Assembly (NCBI GenBank): GCA_037039925.1
Contig: JAXRKP010000397.1
Span: 242,501-306,500, forward strand
From: Doris montereyensis
Taxonomy: Eukaryota; Mollusca; Gastropoda; Nudibranchia; Dorididae
Reading direction: 5' to 3'
Length of the DNA: 64,000 bases
Position 1 is the stretch's first letter. Each line of letters begins with the position of its first letter. Position numbers and translations under genes: made by a program. The notes beneath the pieces were generated by a model, which was not told the DNA's origin, made no database searches, and worked only from the letters and a program-made list of their open reading frames with translations. Shown piece by piece: positions 21,125-35,100 of this stretch.

Positions 21125-21415
21125 ATACTAGATACATATGGCAAAAGGTGATTGCTAAATTTAAATGCAATGTAGGTGGAAATAAAGGGCAAATTGATGA
21201 TGACAGTGACAGATGCATTTTGTGTTGATGATATTTCAATTTGAAAATACTGTAGGGCGTTTGCTTTCACATTTTTTGTTGTCTCACAATGTAGGTGGAA
21301 ATAAAGGGGCAGAAGGTGATTGTTAAATTCAAATGCAATGTAGGTGGAAATAAAGGGCAGAAGGTGATTGTTAAATTCAAATGTAATGTATGTGGAAATA
21401 AAAAACAAAGGATAT
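21125..21415 (+). repeat. 48-bp minisatellite interrupted by a dispersed segment
   Basis: Units of aaatgcaatgtaggtggaaa, taaagggcagaaggtgattg, ttaaattc. The dispersed 95-bp segment sits inside the array at 21195-21290. Confidence 0.85.
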
Positions 21416-21599
21416 GGAAAAATATATGGGAAAAAATCAAAACATGTTTTCGTGGAAGTAAGTTTTCAGATTAGCAATCGATAGATCTAAACCTGTCACC
21501 CTTATCAGACATTGGGATCCATAGTTCTGTAAGCAGTTAACATTTCGAACACGTGAGGTATATTCAATTTCATTGTCATATGCTTGATTGATTAATTAA

Positions 21600-21735
21600 T
21601 TGTAGTTTACCCCATCCACCATATGATGTGATCTCAGGGTGAATTAAAGAGGAAACAGCAAGATGAAAGTATGAGTGAAAGGAAAGAAATAGGACCTACC
21701 AGTAGCTAACTGCCCGCTTAATGCCCTAGCAATAC
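21600..21735 (+). mobile_element. SINE-like family B copy
   Basis: ttaccccatccaccatatga, tctcagggtgaattaaagag and aggacctaccagtagctaac: the best preserved 3' end in the window. Confidence 0.75.
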
Positions 21736-22307
21736 ACGCAAACAAAAAGTAAAATTTATCAGCCATAAACAGCTCATATATGATTTATAAATGCCTGGAA
21801 TGCCGTAAATTTCCTTCATGAGTGAATGTAAAAATGCCTGCCCACTAATACGCAACACTATTTAAAAGGGGACTAGACAGTTAATTGCCAAACAGTACAA
21901 TATTCTGATTCAATGCCTCAGGATTCAAACATCAAGATTTGTGAAAATGAGATGACAGAGTAAGACATTATTCTTTTTTTAGCCCTTTCTATGCTTCACT
22001 GACAGTCACACATTTGATTATAAAAGATAAATGGGCAAATTTTACAAATAAACAAAACACACACAGAAGCCTCCTGTCTGAAATACTTTAGAGGGAAACA
22101 TCTTCAAAACAAAACAAAACAAGATAAAAACGCTACCCTTTCTCAATACCAATTACGTTCAAAACCAAATTTGTAACTGAAAAAAATAATAATCACCAAT
22201 ACAAAATGACAATTATATGGATTGTTTCCCTTTAAAAAGTAAGTATAGGTTATAATGGCGCCAAATAAATTCCTCTTTAGAAGTTCTTTATCGTTCGTTA
22301 GAAAGGG

Positions 22308-22440
22308 TGAGAGAGAGAGAGGGAGGGAGGAGGGAGGGAGAGAGAGAGAGAGAAAGAGAGAGAGAGAAAGAGAGAGAGGGACAGAGACAAAAAGAGAGAG
22401 AGAGACACACGGAGAAAGAGAGGGATGGAGGTGTGGTGGG
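22308..22440 (+). repeat. GA-rich microsatellite
   Basis: Imperfect (GA)n with GGGA and CAGA units, just downstream of UCKL1. Confidence 0.9.
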
Positions 22441-22891
22441 AGACGGGAGAGGTGGGTTTGAAATAAAATCTCGTGCCATAGACATGAATGATGCAAAACT
22501 GAGCTGACTCACATTAGACAGTAAATCAAGGGAACAATTCTGAACATTTAAGGATAAAGGATAAGCCTGTAAGAACAAGGACAGACCTTGTGATTGAGGA
22601 GTTTTTTGATTGCACAGACATCATCAGCCGAGACAGAGAAAGGGAATGCAAAGGAGGCTGTTCGAGGAAGAGCGGGCACCCTAAACTTCATTCATTCTGT
22701 TCACAGAGGTTACGTATCATTCACTCCAAGTCGAACTTGTAAAACGCTTTGAATGTTTCGTTTAGCTTGGTGAGGTATCCTTTAGATTTTAAGGAAGCCC
22801 TTCCAATTACAATAGGTGGGGTTGCTTTCGTTTCCTCCTCCGTTTTCCAAGTTCCGTCAGTCACATTGGACTGACAAAACTGCCATCACAA

Positions 22892-22897
22892 TTTATT
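22892..22897 (-). other. Candidate poly(A) signal for UCKL1
   Basis: AATAAA on the minus strand, about 200 bases past the stop. Confidence 0.4.
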
Positions 22898-23092
22898 CAT
22901 AGACGTATCAACCTCATTCAAAGTCTTGATATGCTTTAACTCGCAGTAGGCAAGTCGAATCAACTTACAGTAAATCAATAGCATGTCACAAATAAAATCA
23001 TGTTTATATTTAATTCTTCCGACACGGTTCATTATGTGATTCAGAAGCTATCATAGAGAACTTAAAAACAAAAGAAAAAATCACCAATAAGA

Positions 23093-23139
23093 TCAATTGT
23101 CAACAGAACCCGTTCCAAAATATCTGTCACCAAAGTTTC
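23093..23139 (-). CDS. UCKL1: UCKL1 terminal exon with stop
   Basis: Acceptor cttttcag. [15 protein letters not shown] then [13 protein letters not shown] is the family C-terminal signature. The tail is shorter than in vertebrate UCKL1. Confidence 0.92.
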
Positions 23140-26100
23140 CTGAAAAGAACAAAGAAAAACAATAAATTACAATTCTTAGCGATTATTGTCTCATCAAATA
23201 AGGTTTGTTTACTTTTCTTCCTTGAATTCTACTCCTTTATCTTATCATCACGCTACACAGGTAAAAAAAAAATTGTCATTACCATAACAAAATTAATTAA
23301 ATCATTCTTTTAAAAATCCTTCGCCACCATAAAAAAAAAATTAAACAATCTATTAAAATTCCATCCCTACCATCAAAAAATGAAAATAAAAAAATTAATT
23401 AGATCTAGAGAATTTTTAAAAAATACATTCCCACCATAAAAAAAAATTTGAATACTTTAAAAACATAATCCATCCCCATCATAAATAAATAAATTAATAA
23501 TTTTCTAAAATAATCCATCAAAAAAAATTAATTAAATAATATTTTTTTAAAAAGAAAGAATTTTTTTCCGGCTTTACTGTTCATTGATTGAGAAATTAAA
23601 AACTACAAAGATAGAAATAAAAACTACAAATACAGAGAAATAAAAAATACAAAGACAGAGAAATCGAAACTACAAAGACTGAGAAATTAAAACTACAAAG
23701 ACTGAGAAATTAAAACTACAAAGACAGAGAAATTAAAACTACAAAGACTGAGAAATTAAAACTACAAAGACTGAGAAATTAAAACTACAAAGACAGAGAA
23801 ATCAAATTACAAAGACTCAGAAATTAAAATTACACAGACAGAGAAATCAAATCTACAAAGACTGAGAAATTAAAATTACACAGACAGAAAATCAAATCTA
23901 CAAAGACTGAGAAAATAAAATTACAAAGACAGAAAAATCAAATCTATAAAAGACTGAGAAATTAACATTACAAAGACAGAGAAATCAAATCTACAAAGAC
24001 ACAGAAATTGAAACACAAGCTGGCTTACCTATACCAGGCAAGATGTGGAAGTTTTCACTGACTTCTTTGTCGACAGCTGTAGCAACAATTTTTACTTTGG
24101 GAAAAGCGTAGGCGACGTTGTGAACCCCTGAGAATGGGAATACAACAAATATATAAACAAGTCCAGGTAATTTCTCTATGGAGATCGTGAAGTTGAGTAT
24201 GGACGAGAGTGCGTGTGTGTGTGAAAATTAGTCATGGTTATATTATGTTCAATTGTGTTGTATAGTGGTGCGAGTGGATAGTGTTTTGAATCCCTTGTTA
24301 TGTGTAAACATATGTACTTAATGTATTCTTGTAACATGAGAAATGTAAATCAAAAGAAACATTGCCTTCTTTGGACAATAAAGAATATTACTATTATTAT
24401 CATTATAATTATTCAAGTCATCTTATATTGTATATATATACAAACTTTTCCAGGGATAAAATAGGGAAAATGAATATTTTTTTAATCGTGACATGTCGAT
24501 CGATTCATATTTGCAATAACGGACGGTGCACCCCCTAGCAATTGTTGATGCTATCGCAGTTGTTTTTGTGCGACCACAAGCAAATTTCTTAGCGATTTCC
24601 GAATCTGGGCACATTTTTCTTAACAGTCCCGAACTGATCACTAACCGAGACAGTCATGTTTTTCTGAATTATATATTTTGTCCATAAAACCTCTGCCTTG
24701 ATCACAGAGTAATCTCTGTCCTTGGTCATGAAGCCACTGATATTCCTACTGGATAGACTGTCCTTAACTGCAGTAGCATGCTTTGCAGTTTTCACATGTT
24801 TTCTGATGTCATCCTTCCGCCACTGGCAATGGTAACATCTAAACTTCAAGGTACACAATGTGCAAAGCTCTCCCCTTTCACAGAAGGTTTAATGCATGGC
24901 CATTCCTTCCTATATGCCTCCCGAAATTTAACACTTGGTTTAGGTTTCTTGCTTGGTTGAGAACTATTAGTATTACAGCTAGATCTAGAGGTAGGTTCCA
25001 CATCTTCTGAATGTTCTATTTCCAAAGGCCTTTTTTTAAAAATCGATCCATGCCCAATTCGAAATTCGAGATAAAACGTTCATATTATCTAATATCTAGA
25101 TCTCTGTTGTAGATTCTAGAGCCTAATATTCCAATTTTAGACACGGTAAATGATAAAAACAGCAGTAAATTTATTAGTAAATCAGGAAAGTTGGCAGGTT
25201 TGAGTAAATCCAAAACGAAGGTAAAACTAATAAAAAATATAATCCAGGTAAGATCCGAAGACAACAGACACAATCAAGAAAGCGTGCTAGATGTAGAAAA
25301 TAATATGAGTCAGTCATCGGCTTCAGAAACAAAGGAAGGAGACTGAAAGAATGATAACACACTGTATTTAAATGATTACAATGTAAACCTAGCAAAGCGA
25401 ACACACTTTCAGCAGTTTCTAGCCAAACAGCATTAATAGGTGAATATCAAGTACTCAAAATCACTGAATGTAATCTATGATTACTATCAATGAAACTATT
25501 TATATTTAGTATCGAACCAAAAAAGGTTTTATTGTCTTTAATTATTTCTACCAAGTACGATTATAAGCTTAGTATTTAGTAGATTAGTAGAAATTACATT
25601 CGCAATTTTCTTCACCAAAATAATTTTTCGCTCTTGAGAACAAAATATCGAGAAAATTGCGGCCATATCGGGATTGGGAGTTGCAAATCGGGAATTTCCC
25701 GATAAAATCAGGAAACTTGGCAGGTCTGTGTATATCTTCCTTTTTCAAATCTATTTCTACAACTGCCTCACCTGATTTTGCCATGAGCAAAGAACACAAC
25801 AGAATTCTCTCCTCGGGAACATCGTGGTCCAACAACACTCGGATGGCCATCATGGCTGCAGCACCAGTCGCAACCGTGGCATCCATGATGAAAATGTAGT
25901 AATCCTCAATGTCTTTGGGAAGGCGTGTGTAGTGGAGCTGTAGGGAAAGAAGATGCCAGACCAGAGACACCGGATTGATGAATTGTATGTTGCAATACAT
26001 CTTAATTTTGTTTTGGTTCTTTTCATTCTACTCTCTGTGAATAGTCATTGAAAACTGAATTGGTCATTAGGTGCTATACAAATAGATTATCATAACATTT

Positions 26101-29100
26101 ATTACAAGCATTATCATTGTTATTAACATTATTGTAAAAGTCATTTTACTATTACTAGTATTACCATCGTTATTATTAGTGATGTATTTCTTTATAAAAC
26201 TGTGTCATTCATTAACTTAACATTAATATTACTATTATTAGTAGCATTTTTATGATGATGATGATATGGTTGTTATTATTATCATCCTAATTGTAAAAAA
26301 AATTAAATCGGGACAGATTTATCTTGCCTCTCATCCCCCAGAAACCATCCAACTTGAAAGTCAACCTCAATTTCTAAAAGGTCCTACGAACCTCATACTA
26401 GCTACCTAGAAATATCCTTGTCAGCTCATAACTGAGTACTCATTTACAACAAAGATAATTGTGCAAAGCAGAACGGCTGGAATAACCATAATACGAATGA
26501 AATGAAAAGGTCTACATGACAATTTTATAGTGAAAAGTCAATGGAAGTTGTGTTAAGTCCACTAAAATACACACTACAAAAACACCTAACGTTCTAATTA
26601 TGACCATTTGTCAGATTGTACAGACCACTCAAAATAACATACAGAACAAATTAAGAAGGCTGATTGATTGAAATATACCCTGTCCACCATATGCGGTGAT
26701 CTCAGGTGAATTCAGAGAAATAGCAAGATGAAAGATAGGTGAAAGAAGGAAAGCAAAACAGTAGGACTTATCAGTAGTGAACAGCCCACTAGTAACAATA
26801 GTGCCACCCAACCGCCCACTAGTAACAATAGTGCCACCCAACTGCCCACTAGTAACAATAGTGCCACCCAACTGCCCCACTAGTAACAATAGTGCCACCC
26901 AACTGCCCACTAGTAACAATAGTGCCACCCAACTGCCCACTAGTAACAATAGTGCCACCCAACTGCCCACTAGTAACAATAGTGCTAACTGCCCACTAGT
27001 AACAATAACCCACTGCCCACTGCCCACTAGTAACAACAGTGCCACCTAACTGCCCACTAGTAACAATAGTGCCACCCAACTGCCCACTAGTAACAATAGT
27101 GCCACCTAACTGCCCACTAGTAACAATAGTGCCACCCAACTGCCCACTAGTAACAATAGTGCCACCCAACCGCCCACTAGTAACAACAGTGCCACCCAAC
27201 TGCCCACTAGTAACAATAGTGCCACCCAACTGCCCACTAGTAACCAGTAACTGCCCACTAGTAACAATAATTGCCATAGTAACAAGTAACCAACTGCCCA
27301 CTAGTAACAACAGTGCCACCCAACCGCCCACTAGTAACAATATGCCACCTAACACTAGCATGTCACCTAACTGCCCACTAGTAACAACAGTGCCACCAAA
27401 CTGCCCACTAGTAACAATAGTGCCACCCAACTGCCCACTAGTAACAATAGTGCCACCCAACTGCCCACTAGTAACAAATCGCCCACTAGTAACAATAGTG
27501 CCAAACTGCCCACTAGTAACAACAGTGCCACAATAGTAAAGTACCCCACCCAACCGCCCACTAACAATCATCCATCACCTAACTGCCCACTAGTAACAAA
27601 GTGCCACCCAGCACACACTCAGGAAAAGGTGCAAAGTAACAAGAGTGCCACCCAACACGCCCACTAGTAAAAAAATTGCCACCAAAACTTTTTGCCTAGT
27701 AAGGGAAGGACAACGGAACTTTCTGACCAGTACAGGCTTTGAACGACATTAAATCAGATCCAACTGCCCACTAGTATCAATAGTGTCTGTGTCCAAATTA
27801 GTCTGGAACAATGCCTATACTGATGTCTTTACACACTTCCCACTAGTTCCAATCTCCCCTGCCCTCAAAGATGCCCACTCCTGCCCAACTGCCCACTAGT
27901 AACAATAGTGTACCTAACTGCCCACTAGTCAACAATCATGTCACCTAACTGCCCACTAGTAACAATCTCTCCATACACAACACCTAATCATGTCATCCTA
28001 ACTGCCCACTAGTAACAATAGTGCCACCCAACATAAATATTAGTAACAAATGCCACCCAACATGAAACTAGATTCTAATTAAGTGTCACCCAACTCTCAA
28101 ATATTTGTAATATCCATCAGGATACCATTCTATTTCCTACTGAACAAATTTGTATCATTACAGAATACAAAGAAATTTATTCTTGAATTGAGGTTTTATT
28201 CTTTCCTTGGAATTGTTTACGTAATCCATCACAACAGTTTTATAAATTTGAAACAGCAAGATGAAAGACATGTAAACAAATCAAAATGAAAGAATAAGGC
28301 CACCAGCAATACACTAAAGCCCCACTCAGGACAAATTTGGCAAATAATCAAGACAGGGTTCCCACTCATTTCAGAAAAATATTTAAAGAGTTTTTCTCAA
28401 CCTTTTTTTTACGCGTCTCATCAAATTTTCCAAGGGAAGTGATTCCAGCAGAACTTTCTGACCAGTAAACGTTTGCAAAGCGAATTCTCAGATGCAGCGA
28501 CAAGGTAGAAATCAAAACAAACAGCTCACCTCTGGTTTCCCCTGTGTCCAAATTAGTTTGGATGTGAATATTTGCCTATGCTGATGTCTTTACACACTTC
28601 ACACAGGGCTGGTTCCATTGTCTCCCTGCCCTCAAGATGGAAACTCCTGCAATCTGATACGAGGCAACAAACAAACAAAGAAAAATTTACAATAACATAA
28701 ATAGTCTCAACCATCAAAATGACTTTGAGAATACATGTTTTATGGTTTCCCCTTTGAATCTCCCTCCATACATGGACACAACAGCCGTGTGTTGGAATGA
28801 AAATGAATTTATACATCAAACTTAAATAGGCACAAGATTTTTAAAACATAAATATTTTTAAGAAATGCCAGCCAATACATGAAACAGATTCTAATTAAGT
28901 AATCAATCCTTTTCTTCTCAAATATTTGTGGATATCCATCAGATTACCATTCTATTTTCCTACTGAACAAATTTCTATCATTACACCAAATTCTTAATTT
29001 ATTCTTGAATTGATCTTAATCACACCAAACTGGAATTGTCTTACGTCATGTGCATCACAACAATTTTTTATAAATTTCCCAGCACAGAATCCACAATACC

Positions 29101-32100
29101 TGTGAGGCTAGAAAACGAAGAATAAGGCCATGGTCATAATAAACAACGCAAAGCCCAAACTACAATATACACACTGGTTTTTGCTAACATGCCTAAGCAC
29201 CAACAAATCCATCTTTGTCATAAATTTCAAGCATCTGGAGAAATAATCTGAAAAAATCGCCGGGGTCATAGGCCCTTTCAAGAGACTTAATTTTCACACT
29301 TGTCAGCTTAAATTTGTTAGTTAAACTCTAGATCTTTAAAATGAAGAAACAGAACTCAACTGTTGATCTATTTGCTCTTGCTCAATGTTTGGAGACCTTC
29401 CGTGAACACTAGAACGCCATGATGGTTTACTAATATCTGCAGTACCAGAAATCTTACATGCTGCCTGCAATGGAAGACTAAGATTAGATCCTACCGTCTG
29501 ATTTCGCCGCTTCGGCTAGCATGGTCATTTAAACAAGACCCCAACTTATTCTCTGACTTACAGTAACAGCACCAAGCAAATCCATCTTTGTCTACCTTTC
29601 AGGAAATAATCTGAAAAAAATTTGTCATCTTTCAACAATAACAATCGGCCGTCGAAATTTGTTCATTATTCTCTATCATCAATTCGTCCACAAAAGTTAA
29701 CGAGATTCGTGACAATGTTTACTAATTGTAATCTTACCAATGAGAGTTACTTTTGTTCCTTAGTTATTTCGCCGCTTCGAATTCTTACGTGGGGTCAGAA
29801 AAATATCGGAGAATCTCGGACTAGTTAAAAACTCGGCCGTCAAGAAATTCCTGAAAAAAAAATGAACGGATATCGTGACAATAGTATTAATGTAATTGTG
29901 AAAATAAATAACAAGTCGAAAAAATATAATAGATCTATCAGTGAATTAAAAAAATAATTATCTGAAATTAAATAGAATTAGATCTAGAATCTAGATCTAT
30001 TTCTAGACAAGTAAGAAATAAGAAATTTACCCCCAAATTTCAACACAATCAAATAATCTGAAATGAAAATCTGAAGATTTACATCCGTCAGAGTCAATAT
30101 CTGACCAGCTCTGATTGGTACACTAAAGTCAAGGGAAGAACAATCTTAAAACCAGTAAAGTGTCGTAATGACCCATCTCCCTGGTCTTGCCACTCAAAAC
30201 AAGGCGTATATCCGTAATATAAACATGTCAGGGCTGCCACCATGTAATATAACCAAAATAAAACCACGTGAAAATCAGCGAGAACTAGCAATAAAAAAAA
30301 AAGAGAAAAAAAAGGATGCTTAGTTCTATTAACAGATGTGACTAGTTATATTAATAGACACCTCTCATTTAGTGTTAACCTCATGTCGGTACTTATTCTT
30401 ATAAATAAATAGCATTAACAGGAATGAAAGGAAAACAGTAAGAAGTAGAGATAGATTCTTTGTAAGGCAATTGGGAGGTATTTTATCAGACCATGCTGAG
30501 GACAGTCAAATGATCATTACCTTTATTAGACGTTTTGTCAGTAACTCGTTGCTGACTGTAAGGTGTCTATGCAAACATTCTTAGGCCCTAATTAAAATTT
30601 GGTGATCGCATGGCTTATGAATCATTACAACAAAAGATAATTGGGACAGAGCCCTATCAAAATCAAGAATAAATTTGTTTTGCCCCAGTACCATGTGTTT
30701 TGTGAGACCACAACGAATTACCTGAAATGGAAGCAACGATAAGGCAAATTCAAATAGTAATCTCATGAGACGTTTGGAGTAAAAGATGAATTCATCCCGT
30801 GGAGTGTCTTTACATCTGTTGTTACGGAAAGAAAAAGAAAAGAAAAAAGAAAGACATGAAAGCATATCGGTCATTGATGCGCTACAAGGGGTTCAACTGC
30901 AACAATGGGTTCAAGTTTGACATGTGACGTTTGATATGTGACACAGTCATGTCAACGAATTTGATTTTACCCACATCCACTACTAAGGTGATTTCAGGGT
31001 TTTTGGGTAGGATCTTTAATTTCAAATCCCAGCAAGCTAGATCCGATATTATGTTCCTTGGGAATTACACTAAACACCCCTTTTCCGATCTCAACCCTGG
31101 TGAAAATGGGTACATGCACAAGCTTGTTAATAAAAACTTTCATCAGCAGGGTGTCAGCACAAGCTTGTTATAAAAACTTTCATCAGCAGGGTGTCCAGCA
31201 CAAGCTTGTTATAAAAACTTTCATCAGCAGGGTGTCCAGCACAAGCTTGTTATAAAAACTTTCATCAGCAGGGTGTCCAGCACAAGCTTGTTAATAAAAA
31301 CTTTCATCAGCAGGGTGTCCAGCACAAGCTTGTTAATAAAAACTTTCATCAGCAGGGTGTCCAGCACAAGCTTGTTAATAAAAACTTTCAGCAGGGTGTC
31401 AGCACAAGCTTGTTAATAAAAACTTTCATCAGCAGGGTGTCCAGCACAAGCTTGTTAATAAAAACTTTCATCAGCAGGGTGTCCAGCACAAGGTTGTTAA
31501 TAAAAACTTTTCATCAGCAGGGTGTCCAGCACAAAGTCAACTGAACATTTCCTACCTCAACACAAAAAAATCCTACCTAGGAAATGAAATACTCTCCCGA
31601 CGCCGGAAACGGAGAACAACGTAAATATTTCCAATTTCAATGCATTATTATAAATTGTTAATTCAAATCATAAGTGAATGACTTTCTAGTGCATCTCAAT
31701 GAAATGAAAAGTGATCACACATTTCTTTAATGTTTCACTTTGGATTAATAATATTTCAGCATTTTTCCACAGGGCCTCCCACACATTTCAAAAAAAAAAA
31801 AAAGAATTCTGATAGCTTATAGATCTAGTAATGATAGATCTACCCCTTTCATTTCACACAACATGCAAACAGTGCAAAAATGAATTTTTTTATTATCTCC
31901 TTTCGAAAAATAAATCAAACACAAGAATGACAATATCATAGCCTTAACACACGCACAAATACTTACCCAGTCTACCGAGGAGAAAATGAGGTTTGGGAGG
32001 CTTTTCTATAACTTGATTGAACTCTGCCAATTATAAATTGTCCTCTGTTCTACTTTTAGCCCCCCCCCCCCCCGCACAGTCTTCTTTCTTTCTCAGAATC

Positions 32101-35100
32101 AAAAACTTAAAACTAGATCTTAAGTTTTTAATTGACTGCAACGTAAAACATCTATCCACCCCCTCCCCTAGTAAAAATCTCCATTATATTGGCAACCACC
32201 ACACCCCCTCTGTCTTTCTTCTTCAATAAAACCGAAATCTAGATCTGAATCTAGTATAGTAAATGATTGCCTTCTTCCCGGTTCTACCTTTCCCACCCAT
32301 GTCTTCACTGTAGTGGAAGACATTCGCTATTTCTCTCGTTCTCTTCCGATACCTTATGTCAGACTCAGTCGCCTCTTGTTTTGCCATCATATGTTTTCAC
32401 ATTGACCTTCTTCACCCTGTCCCCTTCCCCACCTCTATTCTGCTATCAGGTCGGGCGTGCATGATATCCCTCCGATCATCCAACTTCCTCTATTCTTACT
32501 CAACACTTGCATTTGCCTATCGGTCATCTGTAAACTCCCGATTCTCCATATATACTCTCTCTAATGCTAATACACACATGCGCGATTGGTCGCATTAAAC
32601 ATACACAAACATTCTCTGTCCAGCCTTCTTACACACACACGTGCGCGATCGGACTTAAAATGTGCACATTGTCTTCTGTCTCTCTCCCTTTGACACGAAC
32701 CATACAACAACGTGCGCGATCGGCTTTTAACACACACAGCATTCTTAATCTCTCCAGAGTAAAACTTAAATTGAAGAAAGGAGGCTGGGCCGTAGATAGG
32801 CAGTTCATGGTATTGCTATAGGCGCTAAACAAAAAGAAAATGAAAGCTTTGTGTCGAAATCCGATACTAATTCCCGGGCAAACTTTACAATTTTAAAGAA
32901 GGTATCGGAATCGGTTAGTTTCAACATGAAAGAATCGCTAGACAGCAAAGCATGCATGACTGGAAATGGATGACAAAATTTCTTCTCTCCAACAATCCCG
33001 TCATCCCGTTTTCAGTACTTCCTTCTGACATCACACCGTGTGATGACTGTACTGTATAAGCTCAAAAATAATTTGTTTGTTGTCTGACTATGGGTTATAA
33101 TACCCAAAACATTACACGTTTTCTGTCACCTTTGATCGAGTCATGACTTATTGACAGGTCTCACTTAAAAACATTCTTAAAACATTCTAGGTGTAGAATA
33201 GCAATACGTACCTAATAAACGTGTGAATCCCTTTGACTTGAGGTGTTTGCTCCAGAACGTGGAGAGAGTTGGGCATGATCTGTCCATTGTAAGGCGACTG
33301 GGCAAGTTTATTTCTTAATTTAAAACCTCGCTGAAAAAAAAGAAAGAATCAAGAATTAAAAAGCTATTTAGAATTTGGGCTTCTTTATTATCTAATCAGA
33401 TTGGCAATAAAAAGACCATTATTGAAACAAAGGGAACAAAGTAAAAGTGTGCTTTTAGTCATTTTACTTGCAACCTTTTGAATTCACCCTTCTCTAACGC
33501 TTGGATTATTTTCATCCAAAAGAATTTCATGCGGTTTCAAAACAGAAAAAGCTATATAAATTAATATGAGTTCTCCATTTTTTTCGCAGATAAAATGTAT
33601 GTAAAAAACAAAGGCCTATGAGATTCCATCTTGACATGTTCTACCAGTCAGAGATATGAAAGTTAAGAAAGAAAAAGACAATAAACTAAAAGAGTGTGTT
33701 TTCTTTATGCGTTCATCATTGCAAACCTCTGCTTATTATGATATTGTATTACGTGGGTCAGACAAAGCTGTAATGGATAAAACTCTTTAACATTTACTGG
33801 TGAGCAAACATATTCTAGAAGAGGGAATCCTAGAGGAAGGTTTCCTTAAGTTCCTTAACAGGCGTTGACAAGAATATAGTTGCAATGGAAGTCAAAATAA
33901 AGATATCCAGTTTGTGATGCCAGTACCATCCCCTCACTAACATTGTTATCTCTTTTGTAGTTAAGTAAAGTATGCACAGTCAAAGTTTAGTGTAGAGTAT
34001 TCAAAAGAAGAGTCATGATTCTTCTAGGCATACGGCATAGTGCAGTAGTTTGCCATTGCTTTTCACACTGACTTTATATTTGCCAAGTCTGAAAAGATCT
34101 AGCTCCCATTTCACTTTTTACTGGATCAACAGAAGGGTCAGAAAAATTTGCCTGGATTGAGAGTCGTGAACTCGGGACCCTGAATGATTCTCAGACGCTC
34201 TACCGACCAGGCTACCTGCACCTCTCATCTCTTAAAAAACAACCCAGAAATAAAAGAATAAAACACGCTTTCAAACAACTCAATTTTTCATTTCTTTTAT
34301 CTTACTGCTTGTAGCTGGTTGTGGACGTGAAGAACAATCAAGTTGACTGCTATGTCGTTCTCCCCTCCTTTTGGCACGATGATGTCAGCGGCCCTCATGG
34401 ACGGCTCTATGTAATGCTCAAACGACGGCTTGACAAACTTCATGTATTGCTTTAACACTCCCTGAGGATCTCGACCTCTCTCGTTGATGTCTCTCTTCAA
34501 ACGCCGCGCTAATCGAATATCTGAGTCTGTATCAACGAAAACTTTCATGTCCATCAACTGTTATTAAAATGAAAACAAAAAAAGAAGAAATGTATTAAAA
34601 TAACAAGATATGATAAACATGTGAGAAAAAAAGATCACAAGTTGGGTTAACCTTTGAAAGAAAAATGCAACGCGGGAAGATGTGCTACGTCTCTAACCAA
34701 AAGGGGAAAAAAATTGTCGATGAAATCACTTCTTTATATTTAAAATCAATCACAAATGAAGCAAATCCTTATTGCAAATGTTATGTGTACTACATAAATA
34801 TTTTTCAAAACTTAGCTTCCTGAAAGTAACTTTTGAGTTGGTCTCAACCATTATCCTTTTTTTCAAGTAAGAAAAAAATAAAGAGCAAGGATATTTTATA
34901 CTTGCATTTACAAGATCTTGAGATGCAAAGGCCATGATTCCTTCAAAAATGACAACATTGGCTCCGTAAATTTTTTTCTGAAATGCAAATGCACCATTGG
35001 TATAAAATATTCAATCAAAAAGCATTGGAAAAAAGGGCAAATAAAAACAAACAAAAACTATTTAAAACTTTACCATGAAAACATTGAAAAATCATGTGTT

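Noticed and set aside
26629..27571. ORFs with [10 protein letters not shown] or LLLVGSW repeats
   Set aside because: Translations of the 30-bp minisatellite inside a UCKL1 intron.
34120..34235. A functional tRNA gene
   Set aside because: Box A- and B-like words are present but no complete cloverleaf with paired acceptor stem could be traced; similar heads in the window belong to SINEs.
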